From Parazoarcus communis (GTDB lineage: Bacteria > Pseudomonadota > Gammaproteobacteria > Burkholderiales > Rhodocyclaceae), in contig NZ_CP022188.1 of NCBI RefSeq assembly GCF_003111665.1, forward strand, positions 868,001 to 932,000: a DNA stretch of 64,000 nucleotides, given 5' to 3'. Both the position numbers and the translations under genes were made by a program. Below, piece by piece: positions 1-7,362 of this stretch (position 1 is its first letter; each line of letters begins with the position of its first letter). The notes beneath the pieces are model-generated. The model saw only the letters and a list, made by a program, of their open reading frames with translations, did no database searches and was not told where the DNA came from.

Positions 1-7
1 ATTTCAT
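1..7 (-). CDS. First codons of the next head gene (probable portal), cut by window edge
   Basis: Downstream of the terminase stop the minus strand shows AGAGG followed eight bases later by ATG AAA and the window edge. In Mu-type phages the gene after the large terminase (gp28) is the portal protein (gp29). The identity is inferred from position only, because just two codons are visible. Confidence 0.35.
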
Positions 8-29
8 TTTGTGATCCTCTGCTCGTCTA

Positions 30-1616
30 TCAATGGTGTCCAAGAAACCCGCCACGCCCGCCATTGCCTCGCCACCCGCCCGGTCGGCTGCTGCGGTACA
101 GATCCGGCTCGGCTTCCACTGTCTCGCCCTCGGCCGGCTCTGCCTCGGCGCAGCTCGCTGCCCACGCCAGCAGGATGGCCACGCCGGCATCGCCGTGGCG
201 CTGCTGGCCGTCGCTGCCCTTGCTGCGCACGTCCGGTATCAGGGGGATACCCTTCACCACCTGGAATGCGCGCAGGTCGTCGAGCACGTCGGCCGAGCGC
301 GGCAGCAGGATGGTGCCGTCCTCAAACGCGGCCTTGAGCGGTGCGGTGTTATCGCGATACCAGGTCTGGCTGAGCATCACGCATTCAATGCGCGACGCGC
401 CCCAGCGCTGCTGTGCTTTCTCTGCCAGGTATTGGCCGTTGCCGCGCGCGTCGAGCTTGCCCGAGCGCATTCGCGGCAGACGATCGCCGATGTAGAACAG
501 TGCCTCGCGCTGCTGGTCGAACGGGCAGTTGGCCAGCTCGAGCAGGAAGGGGAATTTCCGCGTCATGTTGCGCTCGATCTGGAACGGGGCGATTGAAGTC
601 AGGTCACCGGTACGGCCGAAGTCTTCGCCGAAGCCGCTGGTCAGATCCGGATCGAGCGCCAGCAGCAGCGGGAGCACATTGGCTTCGAGCCAGTCGCGCA
701 TCTCGGCCGTGCGCTGCTCGTCGGACCACAGCACGAAGTTGTCGGCAGGCGGCTTCCAGCGCAGCACGGGGGCGTCGTACATCCTGGCTTCGATCAGCGC
801 ACGGTTCAGCCAGGCGCCGCCCGAGTTTTTGGGGATGCAGTCCAGCTCCTCGCCCGCGTTGTCGCGGTACTGGGCGCGGATGTCTGCCACCCACTTGGCC
901 TTGCCTTCCTCGGTAGGCTCTTTGCCGGTGCGCAAACACACGCGTTCGTACAGGCCATCGGTGACGGCATCGTCGAACGTCACCCGGTGCAGGGCATACG
1001 GCACCTTGCCTGCGCGGATGTCCTGGCACAGTTCGTTGAACGGGTTCTCGGCGCCGTCGTGGGTGCTGATCACATGCACCTCACCACCCCAGATCAGCAG
1101 CGCCATGGCGGCCTTGAGCAGCTCGCCCAGCGCGGTGTGGAACGCGGCCTCGTCGATGATCACCCGGCCCTGCTTACCGCGCAGGTTGCGCGGGCTGCTC
1201 GATAGCGCCGTGACGCGCCAGCCCGAGGCGAAGCGGATTGTGAAGGTCAGGATGCTCTGGCGCTCGTCGCCATCAATGAACACCTCTTCTCCCTCTTCGA
1301 TCTCGCCTGCGGCCAGCCCGTACATACGCGCCCAGTCCGCACAGTCGCGGATGAACTCCTCGGCCATGTCCTTCGTGTAGCCGATGTACCAGGCATCCAT
1401 GCCGCTGGTGGAGGCGGCGAGCAGCGCAGTGTCTGCCGCCTCGCCCCAGCTCAGACCGATCCGGCGCGACTTCTCCATCACCTTGACCTGCGTCTTGTCC
1501 GCGCACCAGCGCTGCTGGTACGGCAGCAGCGCCATGGGGGTGCGGGCCTCGCGGGGTTCCAGCGTATGGCCGACAGCGAGAGCAACGGTACTCTGGGCCG
1601 GCACCTGGTCATTCAT
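30..1616 (-). CDS. Phage terminase large subunit, Mu gp28-like
   Basis: ATPase and nuclease of the DNA packaging motor, which cuts the replicated phage DNA and drives it into the prohead. The 528-residue protein has a Walker A-like segment KSRRIGLSWG (residues 49-58), a Walker B motif VIIDEAA (152-158) and a C-terminal half with acidic residues typical of the nuclease domain (LALDPDLTSGFGEDFG region). Length fits Mu gp28. The start ATG overlaps the stop of the preceding small gene by ATGA, which indicates translational coupling. It follows the gp27-like gene in the late operon, as in Mu. Confidence 0.92.
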   Translation of the reverse strand: MNDQVPAQSTVALAVGHTLEPREARTPMALLPYQQRWCADKTQVKVMEKSRRIGLSWGEAADTALLAASTSGMDAWYIGYTKDMAEEFIRDCADWARMYGLAAGEIEEGEEVFIDGDERQSILTFTIRFASGWRVTALSSSPRNLRGKQGRVIIDEAAFHTALGELLKAAMALLIWGGEVHVISTHDGAENPFNELCQDIRAGKVPYALHRVTFDDAVTDGLYERVCLRTGKEPTEEGKAKWVADIRAQYRDNAGEELDCIPKNSGGAWLNRALIEARMYDAPVLRWKPPADNFVLWSDEQRTAEMRDWLEANVLPLLLALDPDLTSGFGEDFGRTGDLTSIAPFQIERNMTRKFPFLLELANCPFDQQREALFYIGDRLPRMRSGKLDARGNGQYLAEKAQQRWGASRIECVMLSQTWYRDNTAPLKAAFEDGTILLPRSADVLDDLRAFQVVKGIPLIPDVRSKGSDGQQRHGDAGVAILLAWAASCAEAEPAEGETVEAEPDLYRSSRPGGWRGNGGRGGFLGHH

Positions 1617-1777
1617 TGCGGCCGATCCTCGTCGTCGAATCGCATGGATTCATGGTGCTCGACAGGGTCGTGGACGATGACGCCAAAGTCGTCGGCCGCG
1701 AGCCAGCGTCCACACACCACGCACCAGTACCCTTGCGTGGTTTCTTGCTGCGCTGATGCATCTGTTTGCGGGACCAT
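1613..1777 (-). CDS. Small phage protein with CxxC motif
   Basis: A 54-residue protein containing one CVVCG motif and an acidic C-terminus ending FDDEDRPQ. I recall similar short tails in hypothetical proteins just ahead of terminase genes in Mu-like phages, but no function is known to me. A TGGAGA Shine-Dalgarno lies ten bases before the chosen ATG. The same frame stays open upstream to an ATG at 1906, which would give 97 residues and overlap the preceding membrane-protein gene, so the shorter form is preferred. Its stop overlaps the terminase start. Confidence 0.5.
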   Translation of the reverse strand: MVPQTDASAQQETTQGYWCVVCGRWLAADDFGVIVHDPVEHHESMRFDDEDRPQ

Positions 1778-1805
1778 TTCAGCATCGTCTCCAGGCGGCT
1801 GCGCT

Positions 1806-1964
1806 TCACCGCTCGACAACCAAGGCGAGATAGGCACAGACAGCGCCGACACCGACGCAGAACAGCGCGAACTCTTGCGCATCTGGCCACGATAGGTGTG
1901 GCGCAACGATGATCGCTGCCACTACAAGGAAGAACCCCGTCATTACCGCGAAGATATTGCTCAT
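1806..1964 (-). CDS. Small membrane protein of the phage late operon
   Basis: A 52-residue protein with two hydrophobic segments (about residues 3-19 and 30-48) separated by a short polar stretch. Its ATG overlaps the stop of a possible 17-codon reading frame (1961-2014), and its Shine-Dalgarno is weak, so its translation may depend on coupling. It could be a second holin-like protein, but it lies among packaging genes rather than in the lysis cassette. Function unknown. Confidence 0.5.
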   Translation of the reverse strand: MSNIFAVMTGFFLVVAAIIVAPHLSWPDAQEFALFCVGVGAVCAYLALVVER

Positions 1965-2014
1965 GACACCAGCACCCGCAGCAGCGGCCGGATAAATGCG
2001 GACTCGTCGCGCAT
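1961..2014 (-). CDS. Possible 17-residue leader peptide
   Basis: An ATG with a very strong purine-rich Shine-Dalgarno (GAGGGGGAG) starts inside the stop of the preceding gene (TGATG) and runs 17 codons, ending in a TGA that overlaps the ATG of the small membrane protein. The tight coupling at both ends is what supports it. It may simply bring ribosomes to the weak start at 1964. Too short for family assignment. Confidence 0.25.
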   Translation of the reverse strand: MRDESAFIRPLLRVLVS

Positions 2015-2337
2015 CACACTCCCCCTCGCACCACACCGCCCTTGAACATCTCGTCGAACTCGGATTGCCGCAGACGGTCGGCGTAAAGGCCAATCTCCAT
2101 ACTGCGGCGGTAACGGGAGGGGGCCGCGGCGAGCTTCATGGCCTCCGCATGCATGTAATCGGCCGCCGCCGGATATTCATCACTCTGGAACCAGCGCAGA
2201 TTCACATCGATGGTCCCCACCCGCCAAACCGGAACCATCGTCTCTTGACGCTTCGCGTTCATGAGTTCAGCGCAGCGCTGGTGGCAATACTGCAGCTGCT
2301 CCATGTTGAGTCCCGCGAGGAATTCGTCTGTGCTCAT
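2014..2337 (-). CDS. Hypothetical phage protein between gp27 and terminase
   Basis: A 107-residue soluble protein without a motif I recognise. It is polar, with an N-terminal MSTDEFLAGLNMEQL and a basic middle, and no membrane segment. The ATG overlaps the stop of the gp27-like gene by ATGA and its own stop forms TGATG with the next reading frame, so it is embedded in the late operon. A packaging or head-assembly accessory role is possible from position only. Confidence 0.7.
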   Translation of the reverse strand: MSTDEFLAGLNMEQLQYCHQRCAELMNAKRQETMVPVWRVGTIDVNLRWFQSDEYPAAADYMHAEAMKLAAAPSRYRRSMEIGLYADRLRQSEFDEMFKGGVVRGGV

Positions 2338-2873
2338 ACCACCCCCAGAATCTTCTGCCGGATCAGCTCGGCGGCGTCGTCGCTCAGCCCCTGAGCCTTG
2401 GCGGTCTTCACCGCCTCCACTGCGGCCTTCTTCGCGGTCTCTTCGCGGATCTTCAGAATGCGCTGGGTGGTGAGCACGTCGGCGCTGGCCAAGTCCTTCA
2501 TCGCCTTCGCCAGGAACATCACCTCTTGCGAGTCGGCGCCTTCTTCACGGTCGCCGATGCTGCCCAAGGTCTGGAAGGCCACGGAACGCAGCATCTCGGG
2601 CAGCAGGCGTGCCACGTCGCCGTCGGGTTCGTTCTCGAACTTGTTCACCCAGACCTTGGCGACTTCCTGCGCTTCCTTGTAGCGGCGCATCTGCTCTTCG
2701 GCGCGCTGGGCGTAGCGCCCCAGGGCCGAACGGCTGACCGGGGCCTCGCCGCCGTTGAGCTTGGCGAGGTGGGCCACGATATCGTCGAGCGTGTAGCGGC
2801 CCTCGCGGATCAGCTCATCCACGGCACTGCGCAGGCGCGGGTCGAGCTGCTGGATGCTGCTCTTGCGGGCCAC
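2334..2873 (-). CDS. Mu gp27-like protein, DUF3486 (probable small terminase subunit)
   Basis: A 179-residue alpha-helical protein beginning MARKSSIQQLD and containing a helix-turn-helix-like N-terminal region (about 28-65: TLDDIVAHL and VSRSALGRYAQR). It matches what I know of Mu gp27/DUF3486, which is placed beside the large terminase and regarded as the small, DNA-recognising terminase subunit. GTG is the start codon, three bases after the stop of the gp26-like gene. The function as small terminase is inferred from family and position. Confidence 0.83.
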   Translation of the reverse strand: MARKSSIQQLDPRLRSAVDELIREGRYTLDDIVAHLAKLNGGEAPVSRSALGRYAQRAEEQMRRYKEAQEVAKVWVNKFENEPDGDVARLLPEMLRSVAFQTLGSIGDREEGADSQEVMFLAKAMKDLASADVLTTQRILKIREETAKKAAVEAVKTAKAQGLSDDAAELIRQKILGVV

Positions 2874-2876
2874 GAC

Positions 2877-3176
2877 TCAGCCCCCCGGTGCCGGGCGCTT
2901 TACGCCGGGCACCACGCTGCGGCCATTGGCCACATCTGCGCCGCGCTGGGTGAGCGTGGCAATGCCCACGCTGCCCACGGTCTCGAACTGCACCAGGCCC
3001 TGTTCCATCAGCCAGTGCAGGTCGGTGACAAGGCGGTCCATGCCTACGGCGTGGCCGAAGCCCTCGAGGGCGGACTGCAGCAGGTAGGCGTTGCCGCGAT
3101 AGTCCGGGGCCTGCTCGAGCAGGCGCAGGATGACGAGCCGGCGGTCGGCAATCAGTAGGTCGGCGAACTGGTTCAT
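2877..3176 (-). CDS. Mu gp26-like winged-helix phage protein
   Basis: A 99-residue protein resembling ArsR-type winged helices (RRLVILRLLEQAP, then a recognition region and a TLTQRG wing). Small proteins of this type (the VpaChn25_0724 family in phage annotation) sit at the gp26 position of Mu-like phages. It probably binds DNA or acts in packaging; no direct function is established from sequence. Its ATG overlaps the stop of the DUF2730 gene by ATGA. Confidence 0.72.
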   Translation of the reverse strand: MNQFADLLIADRRLVILRLLEQAPDYRGNAYLLQSALEGFGHAVGMDRLVTDLHWLMEQGLVQFETVGSVGIATLTQRGADVANGRSVVPGVKRPAPGG

Positions 3177-3544
3177 TGTTTCCCCTGGAGCAAGTAGCCG
3201 TGGATCAGTTGCAGCGTGTGGTTGGCCCCCTTGAACTCGCCCTCGAGCCCGCGAATGCCGCCGGCAAGGTCGTCGATCCGGGCGTGCAGGCGCTTGAGGT
3301 CTTCATGCGTCGGGGCATGCTCGAGGTCTTTCTCGACCCGAGAGAGTCGGTCGGCATGCGTGTCGAGACGGCGGTCCATGTCGGTTCCGATGGATTCGAT
3401 GCGCGCATTGAGCGAGCCCTGCAGGCTGCTGATGCGCTCGTTGGTTACGCGGTTGCGGTTGGCCTGCCACGTGTAAATGGCCACCGCCCAGATGACGACG
3501 GTGTTGATGATGCTCAGCCAGGTCTGCAGTTCTTTCGGGTCCAT
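3173..3544 (-). CDS. Mu gp25-like membrane coiled-coil protein, DUF2730
   Basis: A 123-residue protein with one N-terminal membrane segment (about residues 9-25, IINTVVIWAVAIYTW) followed by a long predicted coiled coil with many Arg/Glu/Asp heptads. This architecture and the position between the lysis and packaging genes match DUF2730 (Mu gp25). The start chosen is ATG GAC; an upstream in-frame start would overlap the spanin gene. Role unknown, possibly lysis-related. Confidence 0.78.
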   Translation of the reverse strand: MDPKELQTWLSIINTVVIWAVAIYTWQANRNRVTNERISSLQGSLNARIESIGTDMDRRLDTHADRLSRVEKDLEHAPTHEDLKRLHARIDDLAGGIRGLEGEFKGANHTLQLIHGYLLQGKQ

Positions 3545-3549
3545 ATGCG

Positions 3550-4128
3550 TCACGGTCTTTTGATGGTCGGGTCGTGCCAATCGATCAGCGCATCGAAGCG
3601 TCGGACGCATTCGGCGTACTGCCCAGCGGCGGCTCTGGCCCAGAGGGCCACGTCAGTGTCGGCTGCAGCTGCGCTGGCATCTTCAATCCCATCGAGCGCG
3701 GGATCGGCTGCAGCACTGGCGGCATGCGCTGCAGCAGGCTCGCGGGCGGCCTCGGGCACACCAGCACGGGCGATGCCGGGGGCACTGTCGAGCAGGCGCA
3801 AAGCAGCCCCATCGAGACAGCGGCGGCCAGTCGTGGCCTGGCGAATTTTTTCATCGAGCTTCTCCTGTACGAGCATTGCAGCGCGGTTTGCGCTGTGCAG
3901 CTGGTGGGTGATCTCGTCGCCACGGTCCTGCGCGTCCTGCAGTGCCGTGCGCGCGGCCTGCTCGGCCTTCTCTGCGGCCTTTGCATGCGTCTCGCGCAGT
4001 GTCGCCAGCTCGGCGTTCTTCGACCATGCGACAAGCTGTGCGCCCGACGCGGCACCCGCGGCAAACACTAGGGCCCATAGGATCCAGCGCGGCACGAAGG
4101 CGGTGACGATCTGAGTGATGGGCGTCAT
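3550..4128 (-). CDS. Probable inner-membrane spanin Rz
   Basis: A 192-residue protein with an N-terminal membrane anchor (about 14-33, WILWALVFAAGAASGAQLVAW) followed by a charged, Ala-rich coiled coil, the layout of an i-spanin. It directly follows the holin candidate and overlaps it by ATGA. A second frame inside it encodes a lipoprotein (3585-3854), the hallmark Rz/Rz1 arrangement. Together they would fuse inner and outer membranes at the last lysis step. The C-terminal Ala-rich part is poorly conserved, so the family assignment rests on architecture. Confidence 0.72.
   Translation of the reverse strand: MTPITQIVTAFVPRWILWALVFAAGAASGAQLVAWSKNAELATLRETHAKAAEKAEQAARTALQDAQDRGDEITHQLHSANRAAMLVQEKLDEKIRQATTGRRCLDGAALRLLDSAPGIARAGVPEAAREPAAAHAASAAADPALDGIEDASAAAADTDVALWARAAAGQYAECVRRFDALIDWHDPTIKRP
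3585..3854 (-). CDS. Probable outer-membrane spanin Rz1 lipoprotein, nested in Rz
   Basis: An 89-residue frame lying entirely within the Rz gene in another reading frame. It starts MKKFARPRLAAAVSMGLL and has a lipobox LCAC, so the mature protein would begin CSTVPPASP and is proline-rich, as Rz1 proteins are. An AGGAGAA Shine-Dalgarno sits five bases before the ATG, which is strong support for independent translation. It would be lipidated, exported to the outer membrane and bound by Rz across the periplasm. Confidence 0.75.
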   Translation of the reverse strand: MKKFARPRLAAAVSMGLLCACSTVPPASPVLVCPRPPASLLQRMPPVLQPIPRSMGLKMPAQLQPTLTWPSGPEPPLGSTPNASDASMR

Positions 4129-4331
4129 GGCTTCAGCCCCTGATTTGTCACGATGCGCAGCATTGCGTTGAGCACTGGCAGGCCGACGGCCATCGCCGTG
4201 TAAAGGTTCACCGGCAGCATGGGCTGCAGCTTTCCGGTGACTGCTTCAAGTGCGACCAGCCCCGCGGCGATCGCATTCACCCACAGGGTTTTGCTTTTCC
4301 ACCAGCACTTGGGGCATGCGGCGCTGCTCAT
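4125..4331 (-). CDS. Putative holin
   Basis: A 68-residue protein with two hydrophobic segments (about 16-31 WVNAIAAGLVALEAV and 44-60 TAMAVGLPVLNAMLRI), located between the endolysin block and the spanins. Size, topology and position fit a small phage holin that would permeabilise the inner membrane and release the amidase. It has an AAGAGGG Shine-Dalgarno, and its ATG overlaps the preceding stop. An N-terminal CPKC pair is unusual for a holin. Confidence 0.6.
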   Translation of the reverse strand: MSSAACPKCWWKSKTLWVNAIAAGLVALEAVTGKLQPMLPVNLYTAMAVGLPVLNAMLRIVTNQGLKP

Positions 4332-4660
4332 TGCGGCGCCCTCTTTGCATGCGACCGCGCGAGCACGCTGGGCAGATCCATCTCCCACAGCGAGTGGTGC
4401 TCACCAACATGCACCAGGTGGCCACCGGGCAGGCGGCGGCCATTCTCGCGCCAGGCGCGGATGGTCTTGACGCCAGCAGCGAGCAGATCCTCGCCCAGGG
4501 CGCGCAGGTCTGCGCGAGTGAGTTCTCCTGTCGCGGCAGACAGCACCACGGTGTCGGCGAACTCCCACGTAATCACGACACAGCCACGGCGCACACTGGC
4601 GCCGGGCATGCCGTCCCAGGCGCGCACGACTTCGACCAGCGGCTCGCGGCTGATGCTCAT
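4328..4660 (-). CDS. Hypothetical protein of the lysis cassette
   Basis: A 110-residue soluble protein without a recognised domain. Its start overlaps the stop of the preceding 70-residue gene (TGATG type) and its own stop overlaps the holin start (ATGA), so it is part of one coupled unit. Features include a VVITWEFADTVVLSAATGEL beta-rich stretch and a C-terminal HVGEHHSLWEMD. Function unknown. Confidence 0.62.
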   Translation of the reverse strand: MSISREPLVEVVRAWDGMPGASVRRGCVVITWEFADTVVLSAATGELTRADLRALGEDLLAAGVKTIRAWRENGRRLPGGHLVHVGEHHSLWEMDLPSVLARSHAKRAPQ

Positions 4661-4872
4661 CACGCGCGCTCCGGCTCGCCTTCCAGCGGCTCGCGCACGA
4701 CCAGCACATTGCCCGCATGCAGATGCACCGTGGCCGTAATGCCAGCGTCGATGCGCTGCACGCGCACGGGGGTGTCGAGCACCTGGCCGCACACGTCGAC
4801 GTTGAACACCTCTGCCAGCAGATGGCGGGGGTTGTCGGGCTCGTGATGGGTAACAGACACACGGATGGTCAT
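4660..4872 (-). CDS. Hypothetical protein of the lysis cassette
   Basis: A 70-residue polar protein, starting MTIRVSVTHHEPDN, with a beta-rich centre (VQRIDAGITATVHLHAGNVLVV). No domain recognised. The ATG overlaps the stop of the amidase gene by ATGA. Such small beta proteins in lysis cassettes have no assigned role that I know. Confidence 0.6.
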   Translation of the reverse strand: MTIRVSVTHHEPDNPRHLLAEVFNVDVCGQVLDTPVRVQRIDAGITATVHLHAGNVLVVREPLEGEPERA

Positions 4873-5384
4873 TTCGATTGCTCCAGGATGTGACCTGCGA
4901 GCGGCTGCATGCCCCCCGCCAGCCAGTCGGAAACGGAGAAGCCGGGGCACAGCTTTTTTGCGCCGGTGTCGCGATGGCCGCACACCCCGCGCCAGTACGT
5001 CTCGGGGGTGGCGAGCTCAGTCGGGATGCGGTACGTCTTGCACAGATGCTCGACCTGCTGCCGCAGCTGGCTCCACTGCACCAGGCTGAACCTGTCTGTG
5101 CCGATCAGGCACAGACCAAGGCTGGTGGCATTGAGCCCGCGAGCATGCGCGCCCACCTCCGACACGTGCCGGCCCGTGGCCAGCCCGCCGTTGGTGTAGA
5201 TCACCCAGTGATAGCCGATATGGGGAAGGCCCGGGTTCCAGGCCTTTTGTTCAGGGGATGCGAGCGTGCGGCGGAACCCCGCCTCGCGGTGCCAGTGGTC
5301 GATATCCAGCACGCTGGTCCACCGCCCGTTGGGGGTGGCCGCGCAGTGGATTACAAGGGTGTCGATTCGTCGCGTCGTAGCCAT
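4869..5384 (-). CDS. Endolysin, N-acetylmuramoyl-L-alanine amidase
   Basis: A zinc amidase of the Amidase_2/T7 lysozyme type that cuts the bond between MurNAc and L-alanine in peptidoglycan. The 171 residues show the first zinc ligand in VIHC (His13), a GYHW motif (57-60), and GHRD...C with His137 and Cys146 as the remaining probable ligands, spaced like those of T7 lysozyme. There is no signal peptide, so release would need the nearby holin. It is the first gene of a coupled lysis unit. Confidence 0.92.
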   Translation of the reverse strand: MATTRRIDTLVIHCAATPNGRWTSVLDIDHWHREAGFRRTLASPEQKAWNPGLPHIGYHWVIYTNGGLATGRHVSEVGAHARGLNATSLGLCLIGTDRFSLVQWSQLRQQVEHLCKTYRIPTELATPETYWRGVCGHRDTGAKKLCPGFSVSDWLAGGMQPLAGHILEQSK

Positions 5385-5484
5385 GCATGGAGACTACGCG
5401 CGCGCGGGGGGATGGCTGGGCTAAAGGGTTTTTGCGGTTTTCTTGTTCGATCTGCACACTGTTTTGCTGTTGAAAACGCGTGGT

Positions 5485-5940
5485 TCACTCGTCGAACACG
5501 GAAACCCGTTTTGATGGCGGGCACTCGAAGAAGCTGCGCTCGGATGCGTCTTTCGCTTTCTGCTTCTCGCGCTTGATGTTATCGGGATGGCGAAACTCCT
5601 TCTCCCATCGCTTTGCGTCTGCATGCCGTTCGCGCAGCTCGTCGCAGTAGTCGCGGGCCGGCGGTGCGGCGCGGGCCCGCTCGCGGCGCTCCTCGGCTTT
5701 GTCACGGGTGGCTTGGGTGGCGGCTTGAATGCGTATGCGTTGCACGCGCTGGCGCTCCAGTTCGGCTGCGGCCTTGGGGTCGAACTCTCCGCGAGCGGGT
5801 CGTACATCGATCACCTTCGAGTCCGGGCTACAAGGGCGATCTGCGAACACGGTCTTGCCGCCTTCCTGACACTTATAGACTTGTGCGTGTACGGGGATGG
5901 TCACCGCGAGAGACATGAAAAACACGACGGTTCTCTTCAT
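5485..5940 (-). CDS. Secreted DUF4124-type protein in the prophage
   Basis: A 151-residue protein with a cleavable signal peptide (MKRTVVFFMSLAVTIPVHA), then the DUF4124 pattern VYKCQEGGKTVFADRPC, followed by a long charged Arg/Glu/Ala helix and C-terminal Cys residues. DUF4124 proteins are common in proteobacterial chromosomes; here the gene lies within the prophage between the repressor and the lysis genes and may be cargo (a moron). The start overlaps the stop of the zinc-ribbon gene by ATGA. Periplasmic role unknown. Confidence 0.73.
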   Translation of the reverse strand: MKRTVVFFMSLAVTIPVHAQVYKCQEGGKTVFADRPCSPDSKVIDVRPARGEFDPKAAAELERQRVQRIRIQAATQATRDKAEERRERARAAPPARDYCDELRERHADAKRWEKEFRHPDNIKREKQKAKDASERSFFECPPSKRVSVFDE

Positions 5941-6437
5941 GGCCGCAAGAACCCGAAGATAGCTGGTATCGCTGCCGCAATGGCAGCGAAAAATGCCACA
6001 AGCAGCAGGAATGCCGGGACGGACGCAAGCACCCACTTGATCATGAACGTCACCATCGACTCGAACCCCATGTGTACATCCATCACCACAACCGGCTGAC
6101 GAGTATCTCCGAATGGTCTTCCACAATGTGGGCAGCTTGCTGCCAGCTTGCTGACAATGCCGCCACAGTCTGCGCATGCAGCAACCGGCGATGCTGCAGC
6201 AGCACGGCGGACGCTATCCTCATGTAGCCGACGGGCATCTTCATTCCTGCGTCTCTCAGCCTCTACTGCGGCTCTTTCATCCTTATCTGCTTTCTCCGCA
6301 CTGGCGATTGAAAGTTCAGCCTGCCTGGCTTTTGCCTTTGCATAAACAACCCCGCACCGGGGGCACTCGTAGTCTGGTGCTGGGTCATTCGGATGGCGGA
6401 CATATCCACATTTTGGGCAAGTTACGGTCACGTCCAT
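5937..6437 (-). CDS. Double zinc-ribbon membrane protein
   Basis: A 166-residue protein with an N-terminal zinc ribbon (CPKCGYVR...YECPRCG), a charged helical linker, a second ribbon (CADCGG...CPHCG, about residues 87-105) and a C-terminal hydrophobic segment (about 133-160). It is probably anchored in the inner membrane with the ribbons in the cytoplasm. It forms a coupled pair with the downstream secreted DUF4124 gene, so the two may work together as prophage cargo. No family function known to me. Confidence 0.7.
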   Translation of the reverse strand: MDVTVTCPKCGYVRHPNDPAPDYECPRCGVVYAKAKARQAELSIASAEKADKDERAAVEAERRRNEDARRLHEDSVRRAAAASPVAACADCGGIVSKLAASCPHCGRPFGDTRQPVVVMDVHMGFESMVTFMIKWVLASVPAFLLLVAFFAAIAAAIPAIFGFLRP

Positions 6438-6452
6438 TCTCCCATTCTGTGG

Positions 6453-6635
6453 TCAGCTTTCCTCGTCGGTTCGGCGTGACCTGACTCCTGGTGCGAGGAG
6501 TAGCGCAACACCACTCCCCTTTAACGTAATGCGGACACCACAGAACTCGACCTTCATCTCGGACGGGTCTGACTGCTGCGGAGTGTTTCCGCGCAGCAAT
6601 GCACTCACGCGCTCACGCGCCCAATTGTCATCCAT
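6453..6635 (-). CDS. Small hypothetical prophage protein
   Basis: A 60-residue protein, MDDNWARERVSALLRG at its start, with a short central beta pattern (VEFCGVRITLKG). A GAGGTG Shine-Dalgarno five bases before the ATG supports expression. It lies between the repressor and the zinc-ribbon gene. No homologous family recognised. Confidence 0.55.
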   Translation of the reverse strand: MDDNWARERVSALLRGNTPQQSDPSEMKVEFCGVRITLKGSGVALLLAPGVRSRRTDEES

Positions 6636-6725
6636 GTTGGCACCTCAATGCTAGTACGAGAAGCATTGATCATATCTACGCCACATAGATCTCGTGATTT
6701 CATTGCGATGAATACGTGACCATAT

Positions 6726-7253
6726 TCACACAATCGAAGAAACCTTCTTCCGGGCTGTATCGCGCCGAATATCGCCGTTCTCATCAAGGCGTAGAACAAC
6801 CAGCACAGCAGTCACCAACTCCCGAAACCTTCGCCCGTTTGGCATTTCTGCGCCAGTGTCCTTAGAGAGCAGAGCGTCATACACAAGCTCTGCCACCATG
6901 GGCCATGCAGGATCGGCCTCAGTTCCACGCGCAAGCGTCTCACGACCAGCAGATTCTGGACTACGGACACTATAGGTTTCAGTCTGGTCACTGACTCCGT
7001 GCTTCACGTCGTTGTCCAGCTTCCACGGCCCCATTCCGGTGAGCAACCACTCCGCACTCACCCCGCCTGCAGCAGCGATCTTGTTGATCTGAGTCATGCC
7101 TGGCTTCGACCTGCCGCTGACGTAAGACCTCAGCGTGCTCTCGGCCATCCCCGCGCGCTTTGCGAATGCATTGACGCTCTCCGCGCCAATGGTCTTCTCA
7201 AGCCTGTAAACGAATGGAGGGGGGTCGGGCCACGCGGCCGAATCTTCCGACAT
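6726..7253 (-). CDS. Phage repressor with N-terminal HTH
   Basis: A 175-residue protein with a lambda-type helix-turn-helix near residues 26-60 (SVNAFAKRAGMAESTLRSYV, then GRSKPGMTQINKIA), the recognition pattern of CI/XRE repressors. There is no C-terminal S24 peptidase Ser/Lys pair, so SOS self-cleavage is not expected. The start follows a GAGGAGA Shine-Dalgarno; an upstream ATG seven codons earlier would bury that site. It faces the early operon across three palindromes and probably represses it. Confidence 0.8.
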   Translation of the reverse strand: MSEDSAAWPDPPPFVYRLEKTIGAESVNAFAKRAGMAESTLRSYVSGRSKPGMTQINKIAAAGGVSAEWLLTGMGPWKLDNDVKHGVSDQTETYSVRSPESAGRETLARGTEADPAWPMVAELVYDALLSKDTGAEMPNGRRFRELVTAVLVVLRLDENGDIRRDTARKKVSSIV

Positions 7254-7268
7254 AAATATCTCCTCAAT

Positions 7269-7362
7269 TCGCACAATTGTGTTGACATGACTCGCACAAT
7301 TGCGCGAACATTAAACCACACCGTCCGACCACGAACGGCAACTTAGACGACACGCAATTGCG
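7269..7362. promoter_or_regulatory. Three AATTG-centred operator palindromes of the prophage switch
   Basis: Three related palindromes lie in the divergent region: CACAATTGTG at 7272-7281 (perfect), TCGCACAATTGCGCGA at 7292-7307 (14 of 16 symmetric) and CGCAATTGCG at 7353-7362 (perfect). The shared core CRCAATTGYG suggests one dimeric repressor. Centres are 23 and 58 bases apart. The first two flank and fill the spacer of a rightward promoter, fitting repression of early genes and autoregulation. Confidence 0.65.
7282..7311 (+). promoter_or_regulatory. Candidate rightward early promoter
   Basis: An exact TTGACA (7282-7287) is followed after 17-18 bases by a weak -10 candidate (CGAACA or GAACAT, about 7305-7311). 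Operator 2 sits in the spacer and operator 1 abuts the -35 box. Would drive the gp16-like regulator and the transposition genes. The -10 match is poor, so the transcription start is uncertain. Confidence 0.4.

Noticed and set aside
1609..1890. Alternative frame (93 codons) opposite the CxxC phage protein reading frame
   Set aside because: Basic low-complexity product; the other frame carries the CVVCG motif and couples to the terminase start.
6605..6799. Leftward 64-codon frame overlapping the repressor 3' end
   Set aside because: Overlaps two better supported genes, no ribosome site.
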